Positions 43,569 to 53,139 are shown, numbered from the stretch's first letter. The stretch: 64,000 bases of DNA from Chloroflexota bacterium (GCA_023381515.1 JAMCQI010000004.1:62001-126000); one strand, 5' to 3'. Notes: generated from the sequence alone by a model not told the origin. Numbers and translations are program-made.

Positions 43569-44136
43569 CTAGCGACTGGACATCACTGTGCGCTTCGGAC
43601 GAAGTGGTTTGTAGGCATCGCCCGCCGTGTGATCGCCGCGCTCGCTGCCCGCCTGCTCGCGGGCTTCTTGGCCCGACCACTCCAGTGCCTCTGTCGCCGC
43701 GTTGATGAACTCGGCGATCCCAATCGTACTCATTATTTGAATGAACATCTGTGTGGGTCGCGGCAAGAAGGTCAGCCCGTAGACAAGCCACGCGGCGATC
43801 CACGTCCCCGCAACAAATCGGGCAGGCGATGAGCTCGCCAATCGCCCGGCGTGTTCCTTTCCCCTTGGGTACCACCGTCTTGCCCGCTCCGGATGGGTCG
43901 GCGACAGTTTCGGTAAAAGGAGCTCGGTAGGTCTCGAAGATCGTATCGTAGCTGATGAGTCGTCCCAATCGATAGGTCGCAAAGGCGAGCTGGACAACTT
44001 GCAGAGGTTTCAGTTCGAGGTGTTTCTTTTTCCGCGTCGCCACCAGCGACATCAGGCTAAAGATCGTCAAGAACGTACTGCTCAACGACGTATAGGTGAT
44101 ACGACGCTCCTCGAGCGGTGTTAGTTCGGAAGGCAC
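43569..44136 (-). pseudogene. DUF1360 gene with a single-base frameshift
   Basis: Small membrane protein family of unknown function. From a GTG at 44136 with AAGGAG upstream, the frame encodes LKPLQVVQLAFATYRLGRLISYD and IGELIACPIC, then goes wrong. The next frame continues with AGTWIAAWLVYGLTFLPRPT to a stop at 43569. Removing one T from ATTTGTTGCGGGG near 43811-43816 restores ACPICAGTWIA, the conserved family motif. The rest is intact, so either a recent mutation or a sequence error. It follows the debranching enzyme gene by 22 bases. Confidence 0.75.
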
Positions 44137-44158
44137 GCAGTCAAACTCCTTTGAGAAT

Positions 44159-46387
44159 CTAGCTCGAAAGGCGCGGCTCGACGACGACGTCGAGGGGGCC
44201 ATCGACCTTGAGCACATTCACGGCGATGGAGCCATCCGAGGTCCGTTCCACTCGAAGGTCGACATGGGCCTTGCCGACGGCCAGGCGACGGATCTCGAGA
44301 TGATCAATCGCGTGGGGCAGGATGGGGCGGACGATTCTCAGGCGATGGTCGAAGGCTTCGGGCACGAGTCCCAAGAGCGTCTCCATCAGAAAGGGCATGG
44401 CGCCCGCCGACCAGGCTTGGGGATGACAGGCGACCGGATAACGGACCGGGACGCCATAGTCCTCGCGGGAAGCTCCTGAGAAAAGCTCGGGCAGACGATA
44501 ATAGGAAAACTCCAAAGCCCCCTCGGCCATCCCTTGGAAGACCCGAGTTGCCTCGTCGTCAAAACCGTAACGCCGGAACCCGGCGGCAATCAGCGAATTG
44601 TCGTGCGGCCAGACGGTCCCGAGATGATAGCCGATAGGGTTGTAGCGCTTTTCGTTTTCGGAGAGAGTCCGAATGCCCCAGCCGCTGAACATGTCCGGAG
44701 CGAGGAGACGGCTCACCGTGGCCTGAGCTTTTTTCGGATCGATGATCCCGGTCCAGAGCGCCTGGCCCGGATTCGACGAGATGACCGAAGCGGGCCTTTT
44801 ACTCGCCTGCAATGCGAGCGCGTAAAAGCCCTTGTCTTCCATCCAAAAGTCTTGATTAAAGCGGTCGTAGAGCTGTTTCGCTTGACGGCGGAGCGCCTCG
44901 GCTCGTTCCGAGTCGCCGGCACGCGCAAAGAGGTCCGCCAAACCGAGCTTGGCCGCGTACAAATAGCCCTGGACCTCGACGAGCGCAATAGGCGGTTCGG
45001 CCAGGCTGCCGTCGGCGTTCATAATGGCATCCGCCGAATCCTTCCACCCCTGATTGCTGAGGCCGTTCTTGGAAACTGACTTGTAGGAAATATAGCCATC
45101 GCCGGTGAGATCGCCGTACTTCGCCGCCCATTCGAGCGCGCGTTCGACATTGTTCCTCAATTCCTGGAAGAGAGCCAAATCTCCCGTCCATGCGGCATGG
45201 CGGCTCACGAGGAGGAGAAACAATAGGGTTGAATCGATGGAACCATAGTACGGGGTCTGGGGTACTTCGTTCAGGTGGGCCATCTCACCCACGCGCAGTT
45301 CGTGGAGAATCTTGCCCGGCTGTTCGTCGCGCCAGTCGTTCACCTTTTGACCTTGATAGTTGGCGAGGACGCGCAGGGTCTGCTCCGCGATGCCCGGGTC
45401 ATAAGAGAGTGTTTGGAGAGCGGTGATCAGGCTGTCCCGCCCAAAGAGCGCGGCAAACCACGGGACCCCCGCGGCAAAGTATTGCTCGCCGCCCACGATG
45501 CTCTTCAGAACGCGGAGGTCGCGGAGGGAGCGGTCCAGGATCCGGCTGATCACGACGCTGTCGGAACGGACCTGGGTCTGATTGCTCAGCCACTCGTTCG
45601 AAGTCCGTTTCAGAAATGCGTGAACGCTCTCAAGATCGGGCCGGGAATGTTCGCGCGGTCCGACTTGCGATGAATCCGTGGACTCGGCGATCACGAGAGA
45701 GACGAGAATCGCTTTGCGCTCGCGCGGCTCTAGACTGACCTCAAAATGCGCCGTGGTCCCCTCTTTTCTCGCCGGGGCTGTAGAGAAATAGATCGAAAGG
45801 CTGCGGTGCAAACCATCGGCGCCATCGTAGAGAAAGCTCAGGACATCGCCCTTCCAGGCCGGTGGATGGAGTTTGCCGCTCTTTTCGGGGGATGCGCCGC
45901 GAACCTCGAAGACGTCTTCGAAGGCAGAGTCAAAGGTGAATGAAAGGGAGAACTCGATCCCTTGGAGCGCAAAATTCTGAACGGTCAGCACTTCTTCCAG
46001 AGCAAGCTTGCGGCTGTCGATGGTGCGCTCCCATCGAATGCCGATTTCATTCTGTTTGATGAAATGATGCGGGTCGAGCTGGATGTCGTGGTTGGTCAAA
46101 TCGAACGCGGCCAAAAAGCTCTGTGCGGAAGTAGACGCGAGGGCATCGGGCTTGGCCCCCGCGAGCTTGAGTTCATAGCCATTGAGAAAGCGGCAGTCGT
46201 GATAGTAGAGGCCAAAACCGTGATGGTTTCCCAGAGGGACGGCCCCGTCCGGGTCCGCAAGAAAGAAGACGTCTTCATTTTTGAGGACAACGGCATCCGC
46301 GATGCTCGCGACGAGGGCCGTCGCCTCGTGGTTGAGGATGCGGCGCTTACGCTGATGTTTTTCTTCGGGCGTGTAATGTAAAGACAT
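44159..46387 (-). CDS. glycogen-debranching-type amylo-alpha-1,6-glucosidase
   Basis: 742 residues. N-terminal beta domain of the bacterial debranching family (ADAVVLKNEDVFFLADPDG, GLYYHDCRFLNGYELKL) followed by an (alpha/alpha)6 barrel with AGVPWFAALFGRDSLITALQTL, DWRDEQPGKILHELRVGE and YYGSIDSTLLFL, and near the end NPIGYHLGTVWPHDNSLIA. These match the GDE_N/GDE_C architecture also found in related oligosaccharide hydrolases. Acts on branched alpha-glucans or sugar conjugates in the cytoplasm. It follows the SDR gene in the same direction. Confidence 0.87.
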   Translation of the reverse strand: MSLHYTPEEKHQRKRRILNHEATALVASIADAVVLKNEDVFFLADPDGAVPLGNHHGFGLYYHDCRFLNGYELKLAGAKPDALASTSAQSFLAAFDLTNHDIQLDPHHFIKQNEIGIRWERTIDSRKLALEEVLTVQNFALQGIEFSLSFTFDSAFEDVFEVRGASPEKSGKLHPPAWKGDVLSFLYDGADGLHRSLSIYFSTAPARKEGTTAHFEVSLEPRERKAILVSLVIAESTDSSQVGPREHSRPDLESVHAFLKRTSNEWLSNQTQVRSDSVVISRILDRSLRDLRVLKSIVGGEQYFAAGVPWFAALFGRDSLITALQTLSYDPGIAEQTLRVLANYQGQKVNDWRDEQPGKILHELRVGEMAHLNEVPQTPYYGSIDSTLLFLLLVSRHAAWTGDLALFQELRNNVERALEWAAKYGDLTGDGYISYKSVSKNGLSNQGWKDSADAIMNADGSLAEPPIALVEVQGYLYAAKLGLADLFARAGDSERAEALRRQAKQLYDRFNQDFWMEDKGFYALALQASKRPASVISSNPGQALWTGIIDPKKAQATVSRLLAPDMFSGWGIRTLSENEKRYNPIGYHLGTVWPHDNSLIAAGFRRYGFDDEATRVFQGMAEGALEFSYYRLPELFSGASREDYGVPVRYPVACHPQAWSAGAMPFLMETLLGLVPEAFDHRLRIVRPILPHAIDHLEIRRLAVGKAHVDLRVERTSDGSIAVNVLKVDGPLDVVVEPRLSS

Positions 46388-46452
46388 GGTTGGGTGAAAG
46401 TCTTTGCGCCGCCAGCGGCGCGGGGTCTCCGTCGCTCCAAGGGCAGGAGAGA

Positions 46453-47220
46453 TTAAAGAGAACCGGTTTGGCGGCTGAGGCCGCCGTCGATGAAGACGGT
46501 GGTGCCAGTAATATAAGAGGCGTCGTCGGAGGCAAGATAGGCGACGAGCCTGGCGACCTCTTCGGGCGCTCCAATCCGTCCGAGCGGAATTTCGCTTTCG
46601 AGCGCGGCTTTCTCTTTGGGATCCCCCAGAGTCTTTGCATTGATGGGGGTCGCAATGGCACCGGGCCCGACGTTGACGACATTGATGTGATAGGGCGCAA
46701 GCTCGAGCGCAAGATCACGACAAAACATACGCAGCCCGCCTTTTGCGGTACAGTAGGCAATGTGACCGGGAAAAGCAAGGTCTTCGTGGATGGATGAGAT
46801 GTTGACGATGGTGCCGCCCTTGCCGCGCTTGACCATTTCGCGCGCAGCCGCCTGGCTGCAGAGAAACGGACCCTTGAGGTCCACGGCGATGACGCGGTCC
46901 CATTCCTGCTCGGTCTTGTCGAGAAAAGGCTTGCCTTGCTCGATGCCGGCGTTGTTGACGAGGACATCCAACTGACCAAAGCGCTGGACCACCTGCTGGA
47001 CCATCTGATTGACCTGCGCGGACTGGGACACGTCAGCCTCGACGGCAATCGCTTGGCCGCCGGCTTGAGCGATGGCGGCGACGACGGCGTTGGCGGCGGA
47101 GAGCTGGTTAAAGTGATTGACGGCGACCCGGGCGCCCTGGCGGGCCATTTCGATGGCAGTGGCCTCGCCGATGCCGCTGGACGCGCCGGTGATGAGTGCG
47201 ACTTTCGATGACAGATTCAT
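46453..47220 (-). CDS. short-chain dehydrogenase/reductase, glucose 1-dehydrogenase-like
   Basis: 255 residues with all SDR marks: TGASSGIG cofactor loop, NNAG, the catalytic Ser in NISSIH, Tyr-x3-Lys in YCTAK, and the PGAIATP segment. The sequence VALITGASSGIGEATAIEMARQGARV and the C-terminal ASYITGTTVFIDGGL (pieces) resemble glucose 1-dehydrogenases, which fits the sugar genes around it. ATG at 47220 with AAGGAGG; the longer frame starts in the intergenic repeat. Confidence 0.88.
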   Translation of the reverse strand: MNLSSKVALITGASSGIGEATAIEMARQGARVAVNHFNQLSAANAVVAAIAQAGGQAIAVEADVSQSAQVNQMVQQVVQRFGQLDVLVNNAGIEQGKPFLDKTEQEWDRVIAVDLKGPFLCSQAAAREMVKRGKGGTIVNISSIHEDLAFPGHIAYCTAKGGLRMFCRDLALELAPYHINVVNVGPGAIATPINAKTLGDPKEKAALESEIPLGRIGAPEEVARLVAYLASDDASYITGTTVFIDGGLSRQTGSL

Positions 47221-47475
47221 GTTTCCTCCTTGTAATATAACGGTGGTGAGAAGCGAGGAATAACGAGTCAATGAGCCAATCTCCAAACCTCAGTATCCCG
47301 CAGACTCCCGTAGATTGCAAATCCTCCCGCTGACTTGGCAGGCTCTCGGATCCCCCCGGGTCATGCGGGGATAGAGTCCCACGGGACGTCGGACTGCCAG
47401 CGGTGGTCCCGCGAACGCTCCCGGCAGTGCCCCCCCCGACATTGCAGCAGCCCTGGGGAAAAAGGGGCGCGAGGA

Positions 47476-47503
47476 TTGACAGATGGAGCGACGGGTCTAT
47501 AAT
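47476..47503 (+). promoter_or_regulatory. consensus promoter upstream of the GH65 gene
   Basis: TTGACA at 47476-47481 and TATAAT at 47498-47503, 16 bases apart, both exact consensus. The expected start of transcription near 47510 lies only a few bases before a terminator-like hairpin. Confidence 0.65.
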
Positions 47504-47517
47504 GAGGCCGAACGTCC

Positions 47518-47540
47518 AGGCGAACGTTCGCCTTTTTTTT
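47518..47540 (+). terminator. hairpin plus T8 directly after the promoter
   Basis: AGGCGAACGTTCGCCT palindrome followed by a run of eight T. An overlapping alternative pairs CGAACGT (47509-47515) with ACGTTCG. It is about 180 bases before the GH65 start and could act as an attenuator or limit a very short transcript. Confidence 0.6.
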
Positions 47541-47722
47541 GCAGATGCATTAGCGCCGCAGCCGGAGTTGCTGGTTCGCGACGCGAGCAGATTCCGTTAT
47601 ATAGAGTAGTAAGCTAATCAGCTGAAAAGAGTATGGAGAGCGAAGGGCGCGAGAGAACAGGCGACAGAGATGTGATGCGGTGAAACTTTGGGAAAAGGAG
47701 AGGGGCGCTGGATACTGACGTT

Positions 47723-49975
47723 GTGGGGCAAGAGGCGCGAGTCGCGCCCGAGACCCATACGACCAACGTGTGGGAGATCGTCGAAGACCGCTTCGATCCG
47801 CGGTGCATTGCGAGCGATCCCTACTGTCTGAACCATGATGAAACTGTTTTCACGATTGGGAACGGTTATCTTTCGACGCGGGGCGCGTTCGAGGAGAATT
47901 ATCCGAATGAGCGACGCGCGACTTTTATCCACGGGGTGTTTGACGGCGCGCGCGTGGTTAACACCGAATTGGTGAACGCGATCGATTGGCTGCCCCTGAA
48001 CGTTTATCTGGACGGGGAACGCTTTATGCTCACCCGGGGGGCGCTGGAGAGCTATGAACGAAGACTCGATCTTCACAACGGCCTGCTCTCGCGGCGCATC
48101 TTATGGCAAGCCCCGGGCGGTGCTCGCGCAACTCTGACCTTCGAGCGTTTCGCATCGCTCGCGGACCCGCACACGCTCTACGAACGCTGCCGCGTTCTAC
48201 CAGAGTTCGATGGAGTCATCGAGTTCCGCGCGGGGCTGAATGGCCATATGGACAACCTCGGCGTGACGCACTGCAATTGGATTGACCAGGGGGTAAGGGA
48301 CACCACGGTGTTCCTGCACCATCGCACACGGCAATCAGGGATCGATCTGGCGTATGCCATGCAGGTCGAACTGACCCAGGGGAAAGAGGACGAAAGGCAC
48401 TTTTGGGACGCAGAGAGCATGCCCGCGATTGTCATCAAGGCCGTGGCCAGGTCAGGTGAGCCACTGGTGCTCGACAAGCAGGTGGCAATCTATACTTCGC
48501 GGGATGTGCCGGCGGCCGAAGTGGAATCGGCGACGATCGAGTGCATCAAAGCCGCGCCGCATTGGGATCCGGCGCGGCAGAAAAACGACACCGCGTGGGT
48601 AAGCGAGTGGGACCAGTCCGATATTGTGATCGACGGGGACGACCAGGCCCAACAAGCGGTGCGATTCAACATCTATGAGCTTTTGATCGCGGCACCGCGG
48701 CATGATCCGCATGTCAGCATCGGCGCCAAGACGCTCTCCGGGTTTGGCTATCGCGGCCACGTCTTCTGGGACACAGAGATCTTTATGTTGCCGTTCTTTG
48801 TCTTCACGCAACCGGAGGTGGCGCGCAATCTGTTGGACTATCGATACGAGCGCCTTGAAGCGTCTCGGGCCAAGGCGCATATGAATGGATACGAGGGCGC
48901 GCAGTTCGCCTGGGAGAGCGCCGACACGGGCGAGGAAGTGACCCCGACCTGGATTCCGGACGTGAAGGACCGCTCGAAGCAGGTGCGGATCTGGACGGGA
49001 GACATTGAAATTCACATATCGGCGGACATTGCCTATGCAGTCTATATGTACTGGACGGTGACGGGCGACGATGACTGGATGACGGCCAAAGGCGCGGAGA
49101 TCATTCTCGATACGGCCAAGTTCTGGGGCTCGCGCGCCGAGTGGAAAGCGGAAGCGAATCGCTATGAGTACGACGACGTGGTCGGGCCGGACGAATACCA
49201 TGAGCACGTCAATAATAACGCGTACACAAACGTGATGGCGCAGTGGAACCTAAAGATGGGGCTCCACGTGCTGGATTGGTTGCGCTCGACCGCACCGGCC
49301 AGGGCAGAGGAGCTGATTGGTCGGCTCCAACTCATGCCTGAGCGGTTGGCGCGCTGGCGGGATATTATCGACAAGACCTATGTGCCGATGCAAGCTGCGG
49401 GTGTGATCGAGCAATTCGACGGATATGACCAGCTCAAGTACATCGACCTTGAGACGATCCAGCCCCGCGCCCATTCGGCGCAGCAGATATTGGGCATGGA
49501 TGGAGTGCAGCATTCGCAGATCATCAAGCAGCCCGACGTCCTGATGCTCCTCTACCTGCTGCCGCAGTATCCGCCGGATGGGGTCCGGCTCAACTATGAT
49601 TACTATGCGCCGCGCACCGATTCCCAGTACGGCTCGTCGCTCGGGCCGGGAATTCTGGCGACCATGGCGTGCGAGGCGGGCAAGAAGAACGAGGCGTACG
49701 TTCATTTCTGGAGGGGGGCCCGTGCGGACCTGTACGACGTGCGGGGAAACGCGGGGGATGGAATTCACGGCGCGTCGGCAGGCGGAACATGGCAGGCCGT
49801 CTTCTTTGGCTTTGCGGGAGTGCGAGTGAACGAGCAAGGATGGAGCTTGCACCCGTGCCTGCCGCATGACTGGAAGCGGCTGGCGTTCAAGTTTTGGTAT
49901 CATGGGAAGCAGGTCAACGCAGACTTGAAGCCGGACGAGCAAGCCAACGTTCCAGATGTGACAAGTGACAGGTGA
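47723..49975 (+). CDS. GH65 glycoside phosphorylase (kojibiose/maltose/trehalose phosphorylase type)
   Basis: 750 residues. Cleaves an alpha-glucosyl disaccharide with phosphate to give beta-glucose 1-phosphate. N-terminal beta-sandwich starts with GNGYLSTRGAFEENYPNERRAT (pieces), the barrel has SGFGYRGHVFWDTEIFMLPFF and VVGPDEYHEHVNNNAYTN, in which Glu491 is the general acid, and SQYGSSLGPGILATMACEAG near the end. The beta-phosphoglucomutase gene follows, which uses the product. GTG at 47723; an AAAGGAGAGG about 20 bases upstream suggests that a start slightly upstream (47708, CTG) is possible. Exact disaccharide unknown. Confidence 0.93.
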   Translation: MGQEARVAPETHTTNVWEIVEDRFDPRCIASDPYCLNHDETVFTIGNGYLSTRGAFEENYPNERRATFIHGVFDGARVVNTELVNAIDWLPLNVYLDGERFMLTRGALESYERRLDLHNGLLSRRILWQAPGGARATLTFERFASLADPHTLYERCRVLPEFDGVIEFRAGLNGHMDNLGVTHCNWIDQGVRDTTVFLHHRTRQSGIDLAYAMQVELTQGKEDERHFWDAESMPAIVIKAVARSGEPLVLDKQVAIYTSRDVPAAEVESATIECIKAAPHWDPARQKNDTAWVSEWDQSDIVIDGDDQAQQAVRFNIYELLIAAPRHDPHVSIGAKTLSGFGYRGHVFWDTEIFMLPFFVFTQPEVARNLLDYRYERLEASRAKAHMNGYEGAQFAWESADTGEEVTPTWIPDVKDRSKQVRIWTGDIEIHISADIAYAVYMYWTVTGDDDWMTAKGAEIILDTAKFWGSRAEWKAEANRYEYDDVVGPDEYHEHVNNNAYTNVMAQWNLKMGLHVLDWLRSTAPARAEELIGRLQLMPERLARWRDIIDKTYVPMQAAGVIEQFDGYDQLKYIDLETIQPRAHSAQQILGMDGVQHSQIIKQPDVLMLLYLLPQYPPDGVRLNYDYYAPRTDSQYGSSLGPGILATMACEAGKKNEAYVHFWRGARADLYDVRGNAGDGIHGASAGGTWQAVFFGFAGVRVNEQGWSLHPCLPHDWKRLAFKFWYHGKQVNADLKPDEQANVPDVTSDR

Positions 49976-50050
49976 CAAGAGAAGCAGAGCCTAGACGCAA
50001 TACGTGAGATGCAACCTCGAACTTTGCTTGGAACCTGGAACTTGCTTTGG
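49957..50050. repeat. short-phrase repeats at the GH65-pgmB junction
   Basis: TGTGACAAGTGACAGGTGAC overlaps the end of the GH65 frame and provides its stop codon; TTGCTTGGAACCTGGAACTT follows at about 50018. The first phrase recurs at 12106, 13501 and 22501. Confidence 0.55.
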
Positions 50051-50059
50051 GAGTGAAGC

Positions 50060-50746
50060 ATGAGTGAGTGCGTGGGCAACATTTGCGGGTTTGTTTTTGA
50101 CCTCGACGGAGTCATTACGGATACGGCGGAATATCACTTTCGCGCGTGGAAGCGGTTGGCAGACGAGATCGGAGTGCCCTTTACGCGGGCGGACAATGAG
50201 CATTTGCGGGGGATTTCGCGGCGAGACTCGCTGATGTATCTGTTGAAGGGCAAGAGGTTTCCGGAGGACAAGATTCAAGAGTTTCTGGAGCGCAAAAACC
50301 GCTACTATCTCGAGGACATCAAGGGGATCGGCCCGCAGGACTTGTTACCGGGCGCGAAGGAGCTCTTGGAAGAGGTCTGCGCCGCGGAACTCAAATCGGC
50401 GTTGGGGTCGGCGAGCAAGAATGCGAAAGAGGTGGTCGAGCGGCTGGGGATCGGGCATCTCTTTGACGCGATCGCGGACGGCTACAGCGTCGAGCGGCAA
50501 AAGCCGGCGCCGGATTTGTTCCTGTTTGCCGCGGAAGAGCTACACTTGCCGGCAAGCGCGTGTGTGGTGGTGGAGGACGCGGCGGCAGGGATACAAGCGG
50601 CGCGCGCGGGCGGGTTTATGAGCGTGGGCCTGGGACCGCCGGAGCGAGTCGCGGGCGCTGACGCGATCTTCCCGAGTCTCGCCGGAGTGCACTTGAGGGA
50701 AATCGTGGAGGGGGTGTTGAGGCACGAGGTCAGGCTCACCGCGTGA
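50060..50746 (+). CDS. pgmB: beta-phosphoglucomutase
   Basis: 228-residue HAD-superfamily mutase converting beta-glucose 1-phosphate to glucose 6-phosphate through an aspartyl phosphate. FDLDGVITDTAEYHFRAWKRL holds the nucleophile Asp and general acid Asp, LRGISRRDSL is the cap substrate loop, GSASKN the Ser motif, and KPAPDLFLFAAEEL with VVVEDAAAGIQAA the metal site. It is 84 bases downstream of the GH65 gene and completes the phosphorolytic route. Confidence 0.95.
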   Translation: MSECVGNICGFVFDLDGVITDTAEYHFRAWKRLADEIGVPFTRADNEHLRGISRRDSLMYLLKGKRFPEDKIQEFLERKNRYYLEDIKGIGPQDLLPGAKELLEEVCAAELKSALGSASKNAKEVVERLGIGHLFDAIADGYSVERQKPAPDLFLFAAEELHLPASACVVVEDAAAGIQAARAGGFMSVGLGPPERVAGADAIFPSLAGVHLREIVEGVLRHEVRLTA

Positions 50747-50794
50747 GCGAGTGGGTGATTAGGTGACTGGTGGTGACGGCGATCGGACGCACAC

Positions 50795-50835
50795 GCACGA
50801 ACGGGCGAGAGGGAATCCCTCTCGCCCGTTCGTGC
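50795..50835. terminator. bidirectional terminator after pgmB
   Basis: Perfect 20-bp inverted repeat (GCACGAACGGGCGAGAGGGA and its complement) with a minimal loop, then a T-rich stretch on the plus strand. It lies between the convergent pgmB and SHOCT genes. Confidence 0.85.
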
Positions 50836-50889
50836 TATATCGTTCTATTTTGTCCTCAAGCGCCCTGGCTTCTCAGATCAAACCCGTAA

Positions 50890-51267
50890 CTAGGCTTCCA
50901 AATCCCGCTTCAACTGGTCGTACTGTTCCTTTGTAATCTCACCCTTGGCATAGCGCGCCTTGAGGATATCTATTGGCGTCTGCTGTGCAGACGCATACGC
51001 GACCGGCCGGGCGCTGCCGCGCACGAGCGCGGAGACCAACCAGACGACCGCGGCGATCACTACCAACCAGAAAAGCAATCGAATCAACAGCCCAAAAATC
51101 ACCAACCCCAAACCGCCGCCAAAGACGAGCGCGCGCGGCGCAACTCCAAATCCGCGGACGGCCACAGGAGCGGCATGCGTAACCAGAAACGCAATAGCGG
51201 CTCCGCCGAGCGCGAGGACGATCAAGACCAAGACAATAGCGCCAATAATCTTTAAAACCGTGCTCAT
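50890..51267 (-). CDS. membrane protein with C-terminal SHOCT domain
   Basis: 125 residues: one helix near 5-30, a second hydrophobic segment near 50-82, then a typical SHOCT tail (LKARYAKGEITKEQYDQLKR). SHOCT tails mediate oligomerisation; the protein's role is unknown. AGGAGG lies 5 bases before the ATG. Confidence 0.85.
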   Translation of the reverse strand: MSTVLKIIGAIVLVLIVLALGGAAIAFLVTHAAPVAVRGFGVAPRALVFGGGLGLVIFGLLIRLLFWLVVIAAVVWLVSALVRGSARPVAYASAQQTPIDILKARYAKGEITKEQYDQLKRDLEA

Positions 51268-51401
51268 ATTCGCCTCCTTGACTACAAGCCCATTCTAGGT
51301 CATTTTTATTAACGGGCAATGAAAGAATCGTGAAAATTCTATTAGAGTTTTAGGGCCGGAGGCGTTAACCCCGTGTACAACGGATTGCAGCCTCGCGGCA
51401 C

Positions 51402-52934
51402 TCAGTCATAATTCTTGACTGAAGGCCAGAGCCGCAAGATGTTCGAGATCTTGGGGTTCGACGCGACGACGATGGACACGTTCTGCTCGAAGGACACGCA
51501 GTACTGGCACTTTTCGACGGCGGCAATCGTTACGTCGGAGTAGCCGGCCTGCAAGTCGGCGGGCGAAACACCAACTCCGATGAGCACCTGGCCGCTGCAA
51601 CCATCCGGTCCCCACAGGAAGTAATTATTGTGACCGCTGATGACGGGCGGGAGGCGACCATGTGGGGCGAGTTCGACGAGCGCGCTGGCCTCGCCATAGT
51701 TGCTGGCGAAGATGCAGGCCTGCGCACGCTGGGCGGGCGGCAAACTGGAATAAACCTGCTCCACCTTCGCGGTGAGACTGTTCCAGCCCAGCCGATCGGC
51801 GAGCACCTGCTGCAGGGACCCATAAGTGCGCACGACTGCCACTGGCGGCAGGATGGGCATGACGGCCGGCGCCAGCAGTATCGCGACAAGGGCAATTAGA
51901 GCGACGTAGGCCGGCCGGACCCAAGCGAGGCGCGGTCGCAGCGCCCATCGCTCGAACACCACCGCACCAGCCGCGAACACGATGGGGTAGGCGGGAGCAA
52001 GAAAATACGGCTTGGTGCCCAAGAGCGTGAGCACCAGGTAGGTGAAGACAAATGTCCAGCCCAGCAGACGATAGCGCGACCCGGTCTGGCGGAAATAAAA
52101 GACCAGGCCGGCAACGGCGAGCGGGACGGCGATCGGATTCATCTGGCCGAACTGCGCCGTGAGAAAATCGAACGGGCTCGTCCGGATGGTGGCATAGTGC
52201 TGCCAGAACTGGAGGGTGGGCCAACCGTTGGTGGCGTTCCAGATCAGGTACGGCAGCAGACCCAGGAAGGCAATGCCGCCCCCTAACCACAGCCACCGCG
52301 TGCGCAGGTAGCGGCGTTCGGGCGTGACGAGGAGCGCGAGGACGAGTGCGAGGCCAAAGAAGAGCACGGTCAGCTTGGTCAGGAGAGCGACCGCGGCGAC
52401 CAGGCCGACGAGCAGCCACAAGCGGGGCGCATCCCGGCGCAGCAACCGCATCACGACAAGAGCGGCAAGCGCCCACCAGAGTTGATCGAGCACATCCATG
52501 GAAAAGATCGATCCGGTGGCCATAAAGGCAATCGTGAAGAGGGCTGCCACGCCGGCCACGAACTGCGCCACCCAGCCACCGCCCAACTCGCGCGCCATCA
52601 AGCCGGTGAAGACGACGATGAGGGCACAAGCAAGCGCCGGGATGACGTGGATGGCCACCAAGCTGTTGCCAGCCGTGACGCGCACAAGTGCGGCAAGCCA
52701 ACCCATCAGCAGCGGCTGATCGACGTAACCGGCCTGGAGGTGCAAGCCATCGACCATGTAGTACAGCTCGTCACGAAAGTAACCATAGTTGCCGGCGACG
52801 AGCATGTGCGCTACGAAAGACAGGCCGGCGAGCGCGACCAGCCACGCGGCAGCGGGCTTGTCGAGGGTGGGCACCGGCGCGCGAGGAGGGAGCGCCGCGG
52901 CACGCGGGCAAGCTACCGGTGTACTAGATCGCAT
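51402..52934 (-). CDS. GT39/ArnT-type membrane glycosyltransferase
   Basis: 510 residues with about 11 helices. The first luminal loop has FRDELYYMVDGLHLQAGYVDQPLL, with the acidic pair (DE) used by protein mannosyltransferase and ArnT-like enzymes for catalysis and metal or lipid-sugar binding. The barrel of helices follows (GWLAALVRVTAG, FSMDVLDQLWWALAALVVMR, LLPYLIWNATNGWP), and a soluble C-terminal domain with Cys residues. Uses a polyprenyl-phosphate sugar; acceptor (protein or lipid) unknown. GGAGGCG precedes the ATG. Confidence 0.87.
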   Translation of the reverse strand: MRSSTPVACPRAAALPPRAPVPTLDKPAAAWLVALAGLSFVAHMLVAGNYGYFRDELYYMVDGLHLQAGYVDQPLLMGWLAALVRVTAGNSLVAIHVIPALACALIVVFTGLMARELGGGWVAQFVAGVAALFTIAFMATGSIFSMDVLDQLWWALAALVVMRLLRRDAPRLWLLVGLVAAVALLTKLTVLFFGLALVLALLVTPERRYLRTRWLWLGGGIAFLGLLPYLIWNATNGWPTLQFWQHYATIRTSPFDFLTAQFGQMNPIAVPLAVAGLVFYFRQTGSRYRLLGWTFVFTYLVLTLLGTKPYFLAPAYPIVFAAGAVVFERWALRPRLAWVRPAYVALIALVAILLAPAVMPILPPVAVVRTYGSLQQVLADRLGWNSLTAKVEQVYSSLPPAQRAQACIFASNYGEASALVELAPHGRLPPVISGHNNYFLWGPDGCSGQVLIGVGVSPADLQAGYSDVTIAAVEKCQYCVSFEQNVSIVVASNPKISNILRLWPSVKNYD

Positions 52935-53139
52935 CTTTCACGCCTCCATCTCCCCTGATTGTTATGGAATACCGTGATTTCCAGAATGACGATACCACCG
53001 ATTTCAGGGTTTATCAATGCCTCGCTAATCAAGGATTTGGACTTGTTCGCTCGGGGATGACTGTGGCGTGGAGCTAGAGATCCAGGACGGCATCGAGGCC
53101 GCGTTTGAGGCCGACGATGGGGATAGCACACAATTCCTA

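Noticed and set aside
43372..43570. Continuation of the DUF1360 5' frame past the frameshift to 43372
   Set aside because: The sequence after CPICC in that frame is shadow of the GT4 gene on the other strand; homology continues in the other frame.
47509..47533. CGAAC...GTTCG near the GH65 promoter read as a LexA box
   Set aside because: The spacing does not fit the CGAAC-N4-GTTCG consensus, and the T8 run fits a terminator better.
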